18,013 nucleotides of DNA from Actinomycetota bacterium (GCA_029978425.1 JAPOJL010000006.1:1-18013); one strand, 5' to 3'. Shown: positions 1-7,611, counted from the stretch's first letter. Program-made: numbers and translations. The notes: a model not told the origin generated them from the sequence alone.

Positions 1-273
1 ATTGAGGACTCTGAAGCGATCGTTCCTGCCGATGCGGTCTCATTCACATTGCTTCAAGAGCAGCTTCACTCTGTGCTTGACACTCTCTCTGAGCGTGAAG
101 CAGGCGTTGTAGCGATGCGCTTCGGTCTAACCGACGGCCAGCCTAAGACTCTCGATGAAATCGGCAAGGTTTATGGCGTTACACGTGAGCGTATCCGCCA
201 GATTGAGTCCAAGACGATGTCCAAGCTCCGTCACCCATCGCGCTCACAAGTTCTCCGCGATTACCTAGATTAA
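1..273 (+). CDS. sigA: Principal RNA polymerase sigma factor (SigA/HrdB/RpoD), C-terminal fragment
   Basis: The reading frame is open from the window edge and ends at TAA 271-273, so only about the last 90 residues are present. They form sigma region 4: a helix with [15 protein letters not shown], then the region 4.2 helix-turn-helix [20 protein letters not shown], which reads the -35 element, and the ending [17 protein letters not shown] typical of actinobacterial group 1 sigma factors. The protein directs core RNA polymerase to housekeeping promoters. The in-frame TTG at 49 is an internal codon, since the conserved sequence continues upstream of it. The CDGSH gene starts 23 bp downstream on the same strand with its own ribosome binding site. 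Family identity is very likely; the symbol (sigA, hrdB or rpoD) depends on convention. Confidence 0.95.
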   Translation: MEDSEAIVPADAVSFTLLQEQLHSVLDTLSEREAGVVAMRFGLTDGQPKTLDEIGKVYGVTRERIRQIESKTMSKLRHPSRSQVLRDYLD

Positions 274-296
274 TTCGTCCAACTAAGGAGTTATCC

Positions 297-488
297 ATGT
301 CAGATCGTCCCAAGATTTTTGTAAAGCCAAACGGGTCAATCCGCGTCACTGGCGCTGCTGATTTTGTTGATGCTGATGGAAATGTCATCGAAACTAAAGA
401 GAATTTCTCACTCTGCCGTTGTGGTCACTCCAAAGAGAAACCATTCTGCGATGGCTCACACCGCGAAGCAGGATTCCAAGCCGAATAA
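297..488 (+). CDS. Small CDGSH-type iron-sulfur protein
   Basis: This 63-residue protein has one CDGSH domain. The motif CRCGHSKEKPFCDGSH supplies Cys40, Cys42, Cys51 and His55, the 3Cys-1His set that holds a labile redox-active [2Fe-2S] cluster in this family. No signal peptide or membrane anchor is visible, so it is probably cytosolic. The ATG at 297 is preceded by a good Shine-Dalgarno AAGGAG (285-290), one of the few clear ones in the window. Its 3' end overlaps the FAD oxidoreductase gene by 38 nt in another frame, so the two are probably co-translated. The domain is certain from the ligands. The physiological role (electron transfer, cluster transfer or redox sensing) is unknown; a partnership with the flavoenzyme is inferred from position only. 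Confidence 0.92.
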   Translation: MSDRPKIFVKPNGSIRVTGAADFVDADGNVIETKENFSLCRCGHSKEKPFCDGSHREAGFQAE

Positions 489-1794
489 CTCGCTCTGGGC
501 AGATTCCTCGAGCGAGATTTCTTATTCTTCGAGCCACTCAGATTCCTACGATGTAGCAATCATCGGTGGTGGATTCTCGGGACTCTGGTCTGCTTATCAC
601 TTACTGAAATTTAATCCTGATCTATCAATCGTAATCTTTGAAGCGCAGCGAATTGGTTTTGGTGCCAGTGGACGCAATGGGGGATGGGCTTCCTCTGACT
701 ATCCCGTGTATCGCTCCACGCTAGAAAAGCGCCATGGCAAAGAGAAGACGGCAGCGCTCTTTAGCGCGATAACGCGTGCTATCGATGAGATTGGCGAATT
801 TGCTGCGAAGAACGCGCCAGCAGCAAACTTTGTGAAATCAGGAACGGTGATGTTTGCCAGAAACATCGCCCAAGAACGCCGCCTTAAAGATTCCCAAGAT
901 GATTTACATATCTGGAAAGAGAAAAGTGAGCTCGAAGAAATGATTCGAGTTCGCGATGCCCGCGGAGGACTTTTCAATCCCGAGTGCGCAACAATCAATC
1001 CAATTGGTCTTGTACAAGGACTTTCTAAATATCTTCTTGCTAAAGGCGTAACAATCTGCGAAAGCGTGTATGCCACCGCCACCGTGGATGGAGTGCTCGC
1101 GAATAGCTCCCTTGTAAGCGCCCCAATCGTCATTCAAGCAACTGAGGTATTTGGCGACCATCGAAGAGAGTTCATACCGCTCTATTCCTTGATGGTCGCA
1201 ACGCAACCTTTAACTGATGCGCAATGGCGCGAAATCGGGGTTGATTCACGCTTCACTTTTGCTGAGGGATCGCATCTCATCAATTACGCCCAGCGCACCG
1301 CAGATAATCGTTTAGCGATTGGTGGACGTGGCGCCACGTATCCACTTAACTCCAGACTAATTCCTGCAAAAGAAATGACAGATTCTGTCCATGAAAGTCT
1401 GCGAAATTTAGCTCAATCCTGGTTTCCTGCGCTGCGCGATGTGAAATTTACCCATGCTTGGGGCGGGGCTGTTGCAATTACCCGTAATTGGGAACCTTAC
1501 GTGCACTTTGATTTCTCTCGTGGCTTTGGACGGCTAGGTGGATATGCCGGTGATGGCGTAACGATGAGTTACTTGGCTAGCAAAATTCTCGCCCATGTGA
1601 TTACAGGGCAGAAGAATGATTTAACCAATCTTCACTTTGTGAATAAGAAGATTCGTAAATGGGAACCAGAACCATTGAGATATATAGCCGTTAACAGCAT
1701 GGTGAAATTGAGTGGTATCGCAGATAAGGAAGAGGCAAGAACAGGGAGACCAAGTTTGGTCTCAAGGATTATTGCGCCGCTGATTCTTCGATAA
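451..1794 (+). CDS. FAD-dependent oxidoreductase, DAO family (PuuB-like)
   Basis: A 447-residue flavoprotein of the D-amino-acid/glycine oxidase fold. After about 33 Ser-rich residues comes the dinucleotide-binding site VAIIGGGFSGLWSAYHL (residues 35-51), an acidic residue ending the second strand (Glu64), then GASGRNGGW, typical of the gamma-glutamylputrescine oxidoreductase-like branch. Near the C-terminus, GGYAGDGVTMSYLASKI is the second FAD contact. Such enzymes oxidise amines or amino acids; the substrate cannot be read here. The start is forced: no in-frame ATG, GTG or TTG lies between 451 and the Rossmann motif, so translation begins at 451 or further upstream, inside the CDGSH gene. 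No convincing Shine-Dalgarno was seen, so coupling to the upstream gene is likely. The 3' end overlaps the convergent DUF7455-like gene by 26 nt. Confidence 0.87.
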   Translation: MAHTAKQDSKPNNSLWADSSSEISYSSSHSDSYDVAIIGGGFSGLWSAYHLLKFNPDLSIVIFEAQRIGFGASGRNGGWASSDYPVYRSTLEKRHGKEKTAALFSAITRAIDEIGEFAAKNAPAANFVKSGTVMFARNIAQERRLKDSQDDLHIWKEKSELEEMIRVRDARGGLFNPECATINPIGLVQGLSKYLLAKGVTICESVYATATVDGVLANSSLVSAPIVIQATEVFGDHRREFIPLYSLMVATQPLTDAQWREIGVDSRFTFAEGSHLINYAQRTADNRLAIGGRGATYPLNSRLIPAKEMTDSVHESLRNLAQSWFPALRDVKFTHAWGGAVAITRNWEPYVHFDFSRGFGRLGGYAGDGVTMSYLASKILAHVITGQKNDLTNLHFVNKKIRKWEPEPLRYIAVNSMVKLSGIADKEEARTGRPSLVSRIIAPLILR

Positions 1795-1987
1795 GGCGAG
1801 AGGTCTCGTCATCAATACGAGCTGCTGCTTCGGCAAGACCATCTTGATATTTCTTGGCGTGGTGACCACAGAAGAGTAATTCGAATCCATTTGCCATAAC
1901 TGCGCGAACATATGCTTGCGCGCCACAACGATCGCAACGATCGAGGGCATTAAGCGGCGTGGAATCGAGTACTACATTCTCGGTCAT
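1769..1987 (-). CDS. DUF7455-like small zinc-binding protein
   Basis: A 72-residue protein with a treble-clef-like ligand set: CDRCGAQA near residues 18-25 and FCGHHAKKY near 39-47, giving Cys-x2-Cys and Cys-x-His-His. Small proteins of this type sit between the principal sigma factor and parE-like genes in many Actinobacteria; their function is not established. ATG is at 1987; upstream on the minus strand there is an AAAGG about 10 nt away, a weak ribosome binding site. The C-terminal half is rich in Ala, Glu and Asp and probably helical. The last 26 nt overlap the end of the FAD oxidoreductase gene in antisense. Zinc binding is inferred from the Cys/His pattern; regulatory or RNA polymerase-related roles are only suggested by the neighbourhood. 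Confidence 0.85.
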   Translation of the reverse strand: MTENVVLDSTPLNALDRCDRCGAQAYVRAVMANGFELLFCGHHAKKYQDGLAEAAARIDDETSRLIEESAAQ

Positions 1988-2178
1988 TTCTAGCCTGCCT
2001 TTCGTGATGCTTGCGGGAGCGCAAGTACTTACAGTGGAACATCAAACCACCTATGACTTATTCCCCGCAGGTCAAAATCGAATTTTTTTCAGATTCTTGC
2101 CATATTTTGTGAAATTATCGACATATTCTCAGGCTGCTCGGCGCGTAACACGCTGCTCAATTGGTGAGATAGATACCC
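1988..2178. promoter_or_regulatory. Divergent intergenic region between DUF7455-like gene and parE
   Basis: This 191-bp gap is the longest in the window and must hold the promoters of both divergent genes. It has an AT-rich centre (a T7 run near 2082-2089 and ATATTTTGTGAAATTATC near 2102-2119) with possible elements such as TTGCCA (2097-2102) and TATTCT (2124-2129). Their spacing is not ideal, so no exact promoter is called. A small hairpin (2010-2025) lies on the DUF7455 side. GGTGAG at 2163-2168 is the likely parE ribosome binding site. No small ORF in the gap looks real. Confidence 0.5.
2010..2025. repeat. Perfect 6-bp inverted repeat (small hairpin)
   Basis: CTTGCG (2010-2015) and CGCAAG (2020-2025) are perfect complements around a GGAG loop. 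It lies 23-38 bp upstream of the DUF7455-like start codon and could form a hairpin in that 5' leader or serve as a protein-binding dyad. No T-run follows on either strand, so it is not a classical terminator. Confidence 0.45.
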
Positions 2179-4263
2179 TTGCGCATCGTGGCAGACGGAG
2201 AAAATCGCAGCGTCGAAAAATCATATTCCGCAAAAGACCTCTCAGTTCTTGAAGGGCTTGATGCGGTTCGTAAGCGTCCCGGAATGTATATCGGCTCCAC
2301 CGATGGACGCGGGCTTATGCACTGCTTATGGGAAATTATCGATAACGCGGTTGATGAATCACTCGCCGGTTATTGCAAGAAGATTGAGATTAATTTAGAG
2401 AAAGATGGATCAATTGAGGTCCATGATGATGGTCGCGGTATTCCCGTAGATAAAGAACCAAAGACTGGACTCACGGGCGTTGAAGTCGTGATGACAAAAC
2501 TTCATGCGGGCGGAAAATTTGGTGGTGGCTCTTATGCTGCCACTGGCGGACTCCATGGAGTCGGCGCATCTGTAGTTAATGCTCTTGCATCGCGTCTTGA
2601 TGTCGAAGTTGATCGCGATGGAAAAATCTATTGGATGTCCTTTAAACGTGGCGTAGCTGGAATCTTTGATGGCGATGGCCCTAATGCAACATTTGAGCCG
2701 CAATCAGGGCTCCGCGTTATAGGGAAAGTTTCCTCAAAAGTTACCGGAACTCGAATTAAGTGGTGGTCTGATAAACAGATCTTCCTTAAAGATGCGCAAT
2801 ATGACTTAGAAGAGATCTACACCCGCGCGCGCCAAACCTCTTATCTCGTTCCTGGCTTAACTTTGATTGTTAATGACAATCGCACAAAGGAGAAGACTTC
2901 CGAGACCTTCTTCCATAAAGGTGGAATCTCTGAGTATTGCAATTTCATCCAACCCGATGAGGCGGTTGGCGATGTCATCCGTCTAACCGGAAAGGGTCAT
3001 TATCAAGAGACGGTCCCGGTCCTCGATGACAAAGGCCATCTCGAGCCTCAAGAAGTTGAGCGCGATATGGATGTTGATATCGCGGTGAAGTGGGGCAATG
3101 GATACGAGACCACAGTCCGCTCCTTTGTGAACATCATTGCAACTCCTAAAGGCGGAACGCACGTCCAAGGATTTGAGCGAGCTCTGACGAAAACTTTTAA
3201 CGAATTCCTCCGTGCCAAAGGCGTGCTTAAGAAGAATGAACAAGATGTCATTAAAGATGACATAGTCGAAGGCTTAACCGCTGTTGTAACTGTGCGGATG
3301 CAGGAACCTCAGTTTGAAGGCCAGACCAAAGAAGTTCTTGGAACTCCTGCAGTTACCAAGATTGTGCAACAAGTAGTTTCTGATGAACTCAAGCGCTTTT
3401 TTACCACCACAAAAAGAATCGATAAAGCTAATGGTCTGCTCATCCTCGAGAAGGTGGCAAACGCTTCCCGTACTCGCATCTCCTCTCGCGCCCACAAAGA
3501 ATTGCAGCGGCGTAAGAATGCGTTAGAGAGCTCCTCTCTTCCAGCCAAATTATCGGATTGCCGCTCTGAAGATGTCTCGCGCACCGAGTTATTTATCGTG
3601 GAAGGTGAATCTGCTCTAGGAACCACTAAGGCAGCGCGAAATTCTGAATATCAAGCAATCCTTCCTCTCAAAGGAAAGATTCTCAATGTGCAGAAAGCTT
3701 CACTCTCGCAGATGCTTGATAACGCCGAGTGCGCAGCAATAATTCAAGTCATCGGAGCGGGTTCTGGAAAATCATTTACGCTTGATGATGCTCGTTACGG
3801 ACGCGTGATCCTGATGTCCGATGCCGATGTTGATGGTGCACACATTCGCTGTCTGATGCTGACTTTGCTTTATCGTTACATGAAGCCTCTCATTGACGAT
3901 GGTCGAGTCTTCGCTGCAATTCCGCCACTACACCGTATTGAAGTCATGGGCGGCGGTGGCAAGAAAGGCGAAGTTCACTACACCTACTCTGATGATGAGA
4001 TGAAGAAACTTCTTGCAGATCTCAAGAAGCAAGGTAAACGTTGGAAAGAGCCGCTCCAGCGCTATAAAGGCCTAGGCGAGATGGATGCCGACCAGCTTCG
4101 CGAAACAACGATGGATCCAGACCATCGCACACTGCGCCGCATCACCATTAAAGATGCTGCCGCAGCGGAGAAGATGTTTGAGTTATTGATGGGCAATGAG
4201 GTTGCACCGCGTAAAGACTTTATTGCAACGGCAGATATTGATCGCGAGAGAATCGACGCTTAA
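2179..4263 (+). CDS. parE: Type IIA topoisomerase ATPase subunit (ParE/GyrB family)
   Basis: About 694 residues, normal for ParE. In order: the GHKL ATPase (EIIDNAVDES with the Mg-binding Asn, DDGRGIPV, GGLHGVGASVVNALA), the transducer domain, and the TOPRIM domain (VEGESALGT, ILPLKGKILNVQKA, SDADVDGAHI), then the C-terminal PPLHRIE and QRYKGLGEM segments. It hydrolyses ATP and pairs with the GyrA/ParC-type subunit, here encoded convergently, to pass one DNA duplex through another. Called ParE rather than GyrB from the RKRPGMYIGSTDGRGLMHCLWEI start and its pairing with parC; a separate gyrAB elsewhere is expected. Oddity: EGESA replaces the usual EGDSA, a conservative change. The start is TTG 2179 with GGTGAG 10 nt upstream; GTG 2188 is an alternative that would remove three residues. 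Confidence 0.93.
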   Translation: MRIVADGENRSVEKSYSAKDLSVLEGLDAVRKRPGMYIGSTDGRGLMHCLWEIIDNAVDESLAGYCKKIEINLEKDGSIEVHDDGRGIPVDKEPKTGLTGVEVVMTKLHAGGKFGGGSYAATGGLHGVGASVVNALASRLDVEVDRDGKIYWMSFKRGVAGIFDGDGPNATFEPQSGLRVIGKVSSKVTGTRIKWWSDKQIFLKDAQYDLEEIYTRARQTSYLVPGLTLIVNDNRTKEKTSETFFHKGGISEYCNFIQPDEAVGDVIRLTGKGHYQETVPVLDDKGHLEPQEVERDMDVDIAVKWGNGYETTVRSFVNIIATPKGGTHVQGFERALTKTFNEFLRAKGVLKKNEQDVIKDDIVEGLTAVVTVRMQEPQFEGQTKEVLGTPAVTKIVQQVVSDELKRFFTTTKRIDKANGLLILEKVANASRTRISSRAHKELQRRKNALESSSLPAKLSDCRSEDVSRTELFIVEGESALGTTKAARNSEYQAILPLKGKILNVQKASLSQMLDNAECAAIIQVIGAGSGKSFTLDDARYGRVILMSDADVDGAHIRCLMLTLLYRYMKPLIDDGRVFAAIPPLHRIEVMGGGGKKGEVHYTYSDDEMKKLLADLKKQGKRWKEPLQRYKGLGEMDADQLRETTMDPDHRTLRRITIKDAAAAEKMFELLMGNEVAPRKDFIATADIDRERIDA

Positions 4264-4280
4264 GCAATTAACGTTAAGCG
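4257..4280. terminator. Possible weak bidirectional hairpin over the parE/parC stop codons
   Basis: CGCTTAA (4257-4263) and TTAAGCG (4274-4280) form a perfect 7-bp inverted repeat with a 10-nt loop. Each arm is the last part of one gene: both ORFs end in GCT-TAA (Ala-stop), read from opposite strands. It could slow both convergent transcripts. The stem is short and no T-run follows, so intrinsic termination is uncertain; the symmetry may simply come from the two genes sharing the same final codon and stop. Confidence 0.3.
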
Positions 4281-5797
4281 ATAAGAGTACGCCGCGGGGT
4301 AGCGTATTTAGCTTCAACCTCAGTCAGTTCATCTGCTACTTGTTTGCGGAGCGCTTCATCACTCTTGAGTAGCGCAGTTAATTTCGAGATTGTCGACTTC
4401 AATTCCTTCTGCTCAGTTTCGAGCTCAATCTTCGACATTTTCGTGAGGCGTCGCAACGGCATATCGAGAATGTAGGTGGCCTGCTCATCGGTGAGCTTAA
4501 AGCTCTTGATGAGTGCAGCCTTTGCTTCATTCGCATCATCGCTGCCGCGAACAATCTTCACTACTTTGTCGATATCAATAATGGCTTTCAGAAGTCCATC
4601 AACAAGGTTGAGACGAGCCGCAGCTTTATCTTTGCGGAAATTAGAGCGTCGTGTCACCACTTCGATACGGTGATCAACAAAGACTTGAAGAAGCTCTTTA
4701 AGTCCAAGGGTCTTAGGTTTCCCGTTAACGAGCGCAACCGCATTGATGGAGAAAGCATCTTCCAGTGGTGTGAGTTTGAAGAGATTCTCGAGAACCTGAT
4801 CAGGTTCAAAGCCATTCTTAAGTTCAATGACAACGCGCGTTCCAGATTGTCCATCGGTAAGATCGACAATATCGGAGATACCCTGAATCTTCTTGGCTTT
4901 AACGAGATCAGAGATTCTCTCAACAACTTTTTCAGGTCCGATGTTGAATGGCAATTCTGTAATAGTGATACCTTGTTTGCGGGTCGTGACTTTTCCAGTT
5001 TCAACTTTGGCGCGAACTTTAAATGCGCCTTTACCAGTTTGATACGCCTCGAGGATGCCTTCTTTGCCGATGATGGTTCCACCAGTAGGGAAGTCAGGGG
5101 CAGGAACGAATTTCATAAGTTGTTTTAGAGTTGCATTGGGATTTTCAATCAGATGTTTTGCAGCTGCGATGACTTCGCCAAGATTATGAGGAGCCATATT
5201 GGTGGCCATTCCAACTGCGATTCCGGTTGCACCATTAACGAGGAGATTAGGGAAAGCAGCAGGCAGAACGAGTGGCTCTAAAATTTGGCCATCGTAATTG
5301 GCGCCAAAATCAACGGTGTTCTCATCTGTCTCTTCGACCATAAGAAGAGCTGAACTGGCAAGACGCGCCTCGGTATAACGCATCGCCGCAGGTCCAGCAT
5401 CAAGTGATCCAAAGTTTCCATGACCATCAACGAGTGGTAATCGCATTGAGAAGTTCTGAGCCATACGAACGAGCGCGTCATAAATCGCGCCATCACCGTG
5501 TGAGTGCAATTTACCCATCACTTCGCCCACTACTCGCGCGCTCTTTACATGTCCTTTATCGGGACGAAGTCCCATCTCAGACATCTGATGCAAGATGCGA
5601 CGATGAACAGGTTTTAATCCATCACGTGCATCAGGTAGCGCACGCGAGTAAATAACAGAGTAGGCATATTCCAAGAAGGAATCAGACATCTCTGATGAGA
5701 CATCAACATCAACAATCTTGCCGGGAAATTCGCCGGGCTTAGGACCAACTACCTTCTTCTTCGATCCTGTTGTTCCCTTTGCATCTGCCTTTGCCAT
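4274..5797 (-). CDS. parC: Type IIA topoisomerase cleavage subunit (ParC/GyrA family) lacking the C-terminal pinwheel
   Basis: From ATG 5797 this is 507 residues. The breakage-reunion core is complete: winged-helix segment RALPDARDGLKPVHRRIL (residues 52-69), KSARVVGEVMGKLHSHGDGA, and AAMRYTEARL with catalytic Tyr141, which makes the covalent DNA link. The tower and coiled-coil region follows (DMPLRRLTKMSKIELETEQK), and the protein ends at YATPRRTLIA. That corresponds to the RRTEI position in GyrA/ParC proteins where the beta-pinwheel begins, so the whole C-terminal domain (about 300 residues) and the GyrA box are absent. There is no room for it: parE ends 10 bp beyond the stop. The GTG at 5869 would overlap psuK and add non-conserved residues. 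The gene follows psuK by 28 bp and may have its own leaderless promoter. Confidence 0.9.
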   Translation of the reverse strand: MAKADAKGTTGSKKKVVGPKPGEFPGKIVDVDVSSEMSDSFLEYAYSVIYSRALPDARDGLKPVHRRILHQMSEMGLRPDKGHVKSARVVGEVMGKLHSHGDGAIYDALVRMAQNFSMRLPLVDGHGNFGSLDAGPAAMRYTEARLASSALLMVEETDENTVDFGANYDGQILEPLVLPAAFPNLLVNGATGIAVGMATNMAPHNLGEVIAAAKHLIENPNATLKQLMKFVPAPDFPTGGTIIGKEGILEAYQTGKGAFKVRAKVETGKVTTRKQGITITELPFNIGPEKVVERISDLVKAKKIQGISDIVDLTDGQSGTRVVIELKNGFEPDQVLENLFKLTPLEDAFSINAVALVNGKPKTLGLKELLQVFVDHRIEVVTRRSNFRKDKAAARLNLVDGLLKAIIDIDKVVKIVRGSDDANEAKAALIKSFKLTDEQATYILDMPLRRLTKMSKIELETEQKELKSTISKLTALLKSDEALRKQVADELTEVEAKYATPRRTLIA

Positions 5798-5809
5798 GGC
5801 GTGATTCTG
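5798..5809 (-). promoter_or_regulatory. Putative -10 element for leaderless parC mRNA
   Basis: On the minus strand CAGAAT (5804-5809) is followed by exactly 6 nt and then the parC ATG, the spacing expected if transcription starts at the A of ATG. No Shine-Dalgarno sequence lies upstream of this ATG. No good -35 was recognised, so the call is tentative. Confidence 0.35.
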
Positions 5810-5825
5810 CCAATGAATGGTTGAT

Positions 5826-6716
5826 TTACTGGGTATTGACGCTCGGTCTCGCTCCGATAATTGCGACACATTGACGGGCTAATTCATTACCAGCATCCAT
5901 TGCTTCTCGTAATTCTTTCGAAGCAATCCATTGTGGAATGAAGCCTGCTGCGAAGGCATCTCCAGCTCCTGTGGTATCAAGAGGATCGATTTTGTCGACT
6001 GGTGAAGTAATGATTGTAGAACCATGCCCAACTGCCATCGCGCCTTTATCACCGCGTTTTACAACTACGACGGGACAGTGCTTCTGTAAATCTTGAATGG
6101 CAGCCTCAATGTCATTTTGATCAGTAAGAAACAAAGCCTCTTCTTCGTTAGGGAGAATTACATCCATCTGCTTCAAATACGATAGGGCTCGATCACGATT
6201 GAAGTGAGCCATCGTTCCAACTGATGCAGGATCAAAGAAGAGCGGAATCTTTGCACTCTTAATTTCAGCGATGATCTCTGAGACTCCTGGGGTTGAGTGC
6301 GGATTAAACAATGAGTATCCAGAGAGGAAGGCAGCATCAAAGTCTTCAAGTGGCGGGAGATCATCAACGCCAAGTCCTGAGTTAACGCCTGAATCAGGAA
6401 ACATTGTGCGCTGTCCCGTTTCATCAACAATCACTACAACAACGCCAGTTTTACCTTTGATGTGACTCATATCTTTATGTTCTATCTGCCAAGCATCTAA
6501 CTCCGATAGGACTGCGCTACCGGCTGCATCATTACCAATGCGTGAGACAAAGAATATTTGGTGGCCTTCATGAGCCATCCAGGTTGCAGTATTCGCAGCA
6601 GCTCCACCGCCATGCGTAGTGATGTGGGCTGGCGTATCGCTTCCGTAGTGAATTTCTGAATCGATAAGCACAACGACATCGAGCATGGCATCGCCGATGC
6701 AGAGAATGCGAGCCAT
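5826..6716 (-). CDS. psuK: PfkB-family kinase, probable pseudouridine kinase
   Basis: A 296-residue ribokinase/PfkB-fold kinase. It shows the N-terminal ILCIGDAMLDVVV strand, the substrate-binding GGGAAANTATWMA (residues 36-48), a central FFDPASVG, and the C-terminal signature DTTGAGDAFAAGF with the anion hole and catalytic base Asp253. The family transfers the ATP gamma-phosphate to a sugar or nucleoside hydroxyl. The pseudouridine assignment rests mainly on context: its ATG comes one nucleotide after the psuG stop (TAA-G-ATG), an arrangement that strongly suggests translational coupling, and PsuK and PsuG act in sequence (pseudouridine to 5'-phosphate, then to uracil and ribose 5-phosphate). 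Another sugar kinase specificity cannot be excluded from sequence alone. parC follows 28 bp downstream on the same strand. Confidence 0.8.
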   Translation of the reverse strand: MARILCIGDAMLDVVVLIDSEIHYGSDTPAHITTHGGGAAANTATWMAHEGHQIFFVSRIGNDAAGSAVLSELDAWQIEHKDMSHIKGKTGVVVVIVDETGQRTMFPDSGVNSGLGVDDLPPLEDFDAAFLSGYSLFNPHSTPGVSEIIAEIKSAKIPLFFDPASVGTMAHFNRDRALSYLKQMDVILPNEEEALFLTDQNDIEAAIQDLQKHCPVVVVKRGDKGAMAVGHGSTIITSPVDKIDPLDTTGAGDAFAAGFIPQWIASKELREAMDAGNELARQCVAIIGARPSVNTQ

Positions 6717-6717
6717 C

Positions 6718-7611
6718 TTATTGTGCGGCTACTGCAATCTGAGCAGCAAGAGCCGCATTGGATTTTATGATCTCGATATTCACCCGAAGTGACTCACCGT
6801 TGGTGTGGGAGTGGAAATATTCAAGTAAAAATGGCGTGACTGCTTTGCCTTTAATCTGCTCGCGTTCGGCAGCAGCCAATACATCTGCAAGTGTCTGTGC
6901 GTGCAATACCGGATCCATCTGGCGAATCACGGGATTTGCAACCACCATGCCAGAGTGAGTGATTCTTGCTTGATGCCGAGCGCTCAAGATCTTGGCAATC
7001 TCTTCGGGCGAGTCAGCGCGATACTCGAGTTCAAAGCCAGAGTCAGAGAGATAGAAACCTGGGAATTTGTTAGTCTGAAAACCAATGATGGGGACCGATA
7101 GAGTTTCAAGTCGCTCTAGCGTTGCAGCGACATCAAGAATGGATTTTGCTCCCGCACTTACCACCATCACAGGAATATTTGCCAGCGAATGAAGGTCTGC
7201 TGATTCATCCCACGTCTCTTGCGCACCGCGATGAACACCACCAAGTCCACCCGTAGCAAAGATCGCGATGCCAGCAGAATGAGCGATATGTGATGTAGCT
7301 GCAACTGTTGTGGCAGCGCTCATCTTCTTTGCAATCACAATAGGGAGATCACGTATCGAAGCTTTGGAGATATTGGTATCTGTTGCAATTCTTTGAAGCG
7401 CGCTCTCGTTGAGTCCAACGTGGATAGCTCCGTCAATGACAGCAATCGTCGCAGGTGTCGCGCCATTTTCTCTGACAATTGCTTCTACTTGAGTGGCCAC
7501 CTCGATATTGGTTGGACGAGGAAGACCATGGCTGATGATTGTGGATTCGAGAGCCACGATAGGCGCCTTGTTTTCCAGCGCGGTCTTCACCTCAGATGAA
7601 TAGTGGATCAC
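6718..7611 (-). CDS. psuG: Pseudouridine-5'-phosphate glycosidase
   Basis: From GTG 7611 this is 297 residues, close to the about 312 of E. coli PsuG, and it aligns by recall over its whole length: VALESTIISHGLPRPTN near the N-terminus, GATPATIAVIDG, FATGGLGGVHRGA, SADL in the metal-site region, SAGAKSILD with the Schiff-base lysine (Lys156 here), and GKAVTPFLLEY near the end. The enzyme reversibly cleaves pseudouridine 5'-phosphate into uracil and ribose 5-phosphate, salvaging modified bases from RNA turnover. The frame is open upstream to 7809, but those residues are not conserved and run antisense through the neighbouring phosphatase gene, so GTG 7611 is preferred. TAATCT sits 7 nt before it and no Shine-Dalgarno is seen. 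The gene leads a psuG-psuK-(parC) run. Confidence 0.9.
   Translation of the reverse strand: MIHYSSEVKTALENKAPIVALESTIISHGLPRPTNIEVATQVEAIVRENGATPATIAVIDGAIHVGLNESALQRIATDTNISKASIRDLPIVIAKKMSAATTVAATSHIAHSAGIAIFATGGLGGVHRGAQETWDESADLHSLANIPVMVVSAGAKSILDVAATLERLETLSVPIIGFQTNKFPGFYLSDSGFELEYRADSPEEIAKILSARHQARITHSGMVVANPVIRQMDPVLHAQTLADVLAAAEREQIKGKAVTPFLLEYFHSHTNGESLRVNIEIIKSNAALAAQIAVAAQ

Noticed and set aside
364..450. Upstream start for the FAD oxidoreductase at TTG 364
   Set aside because: It would overlap nearly two thirds of the CDGSH gene and add a Met/Lys/Ser-rich stretch without function; ATG 451 is the most downstream usable start.
699..1133. 144-codon minus-strand ORF inside the FAD oxidoreductase gene
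   Set aside because: Antisense shadow; Ser/Arg-rich translation with no family features.
1959..2252. 97-codon plus-strand ORF across the DUF7455/parE gap
   Set aside because: It crosses into parE in another frame and its translation has no domain or ribosome binding site.
4670..5128. 152-codon plus-strand ORF antisense to parC
   Set aside because: It lies entirely inside the well-conserved parC coding region, shows no recognisable domain and no ribosome binding site.
5798..5869. Upstream GTG start for parC at 5869
   Set aside because: It would overlap the end of psuK and add 24 residues with no conservation; ATG 5797 has leaderless-type spacing.
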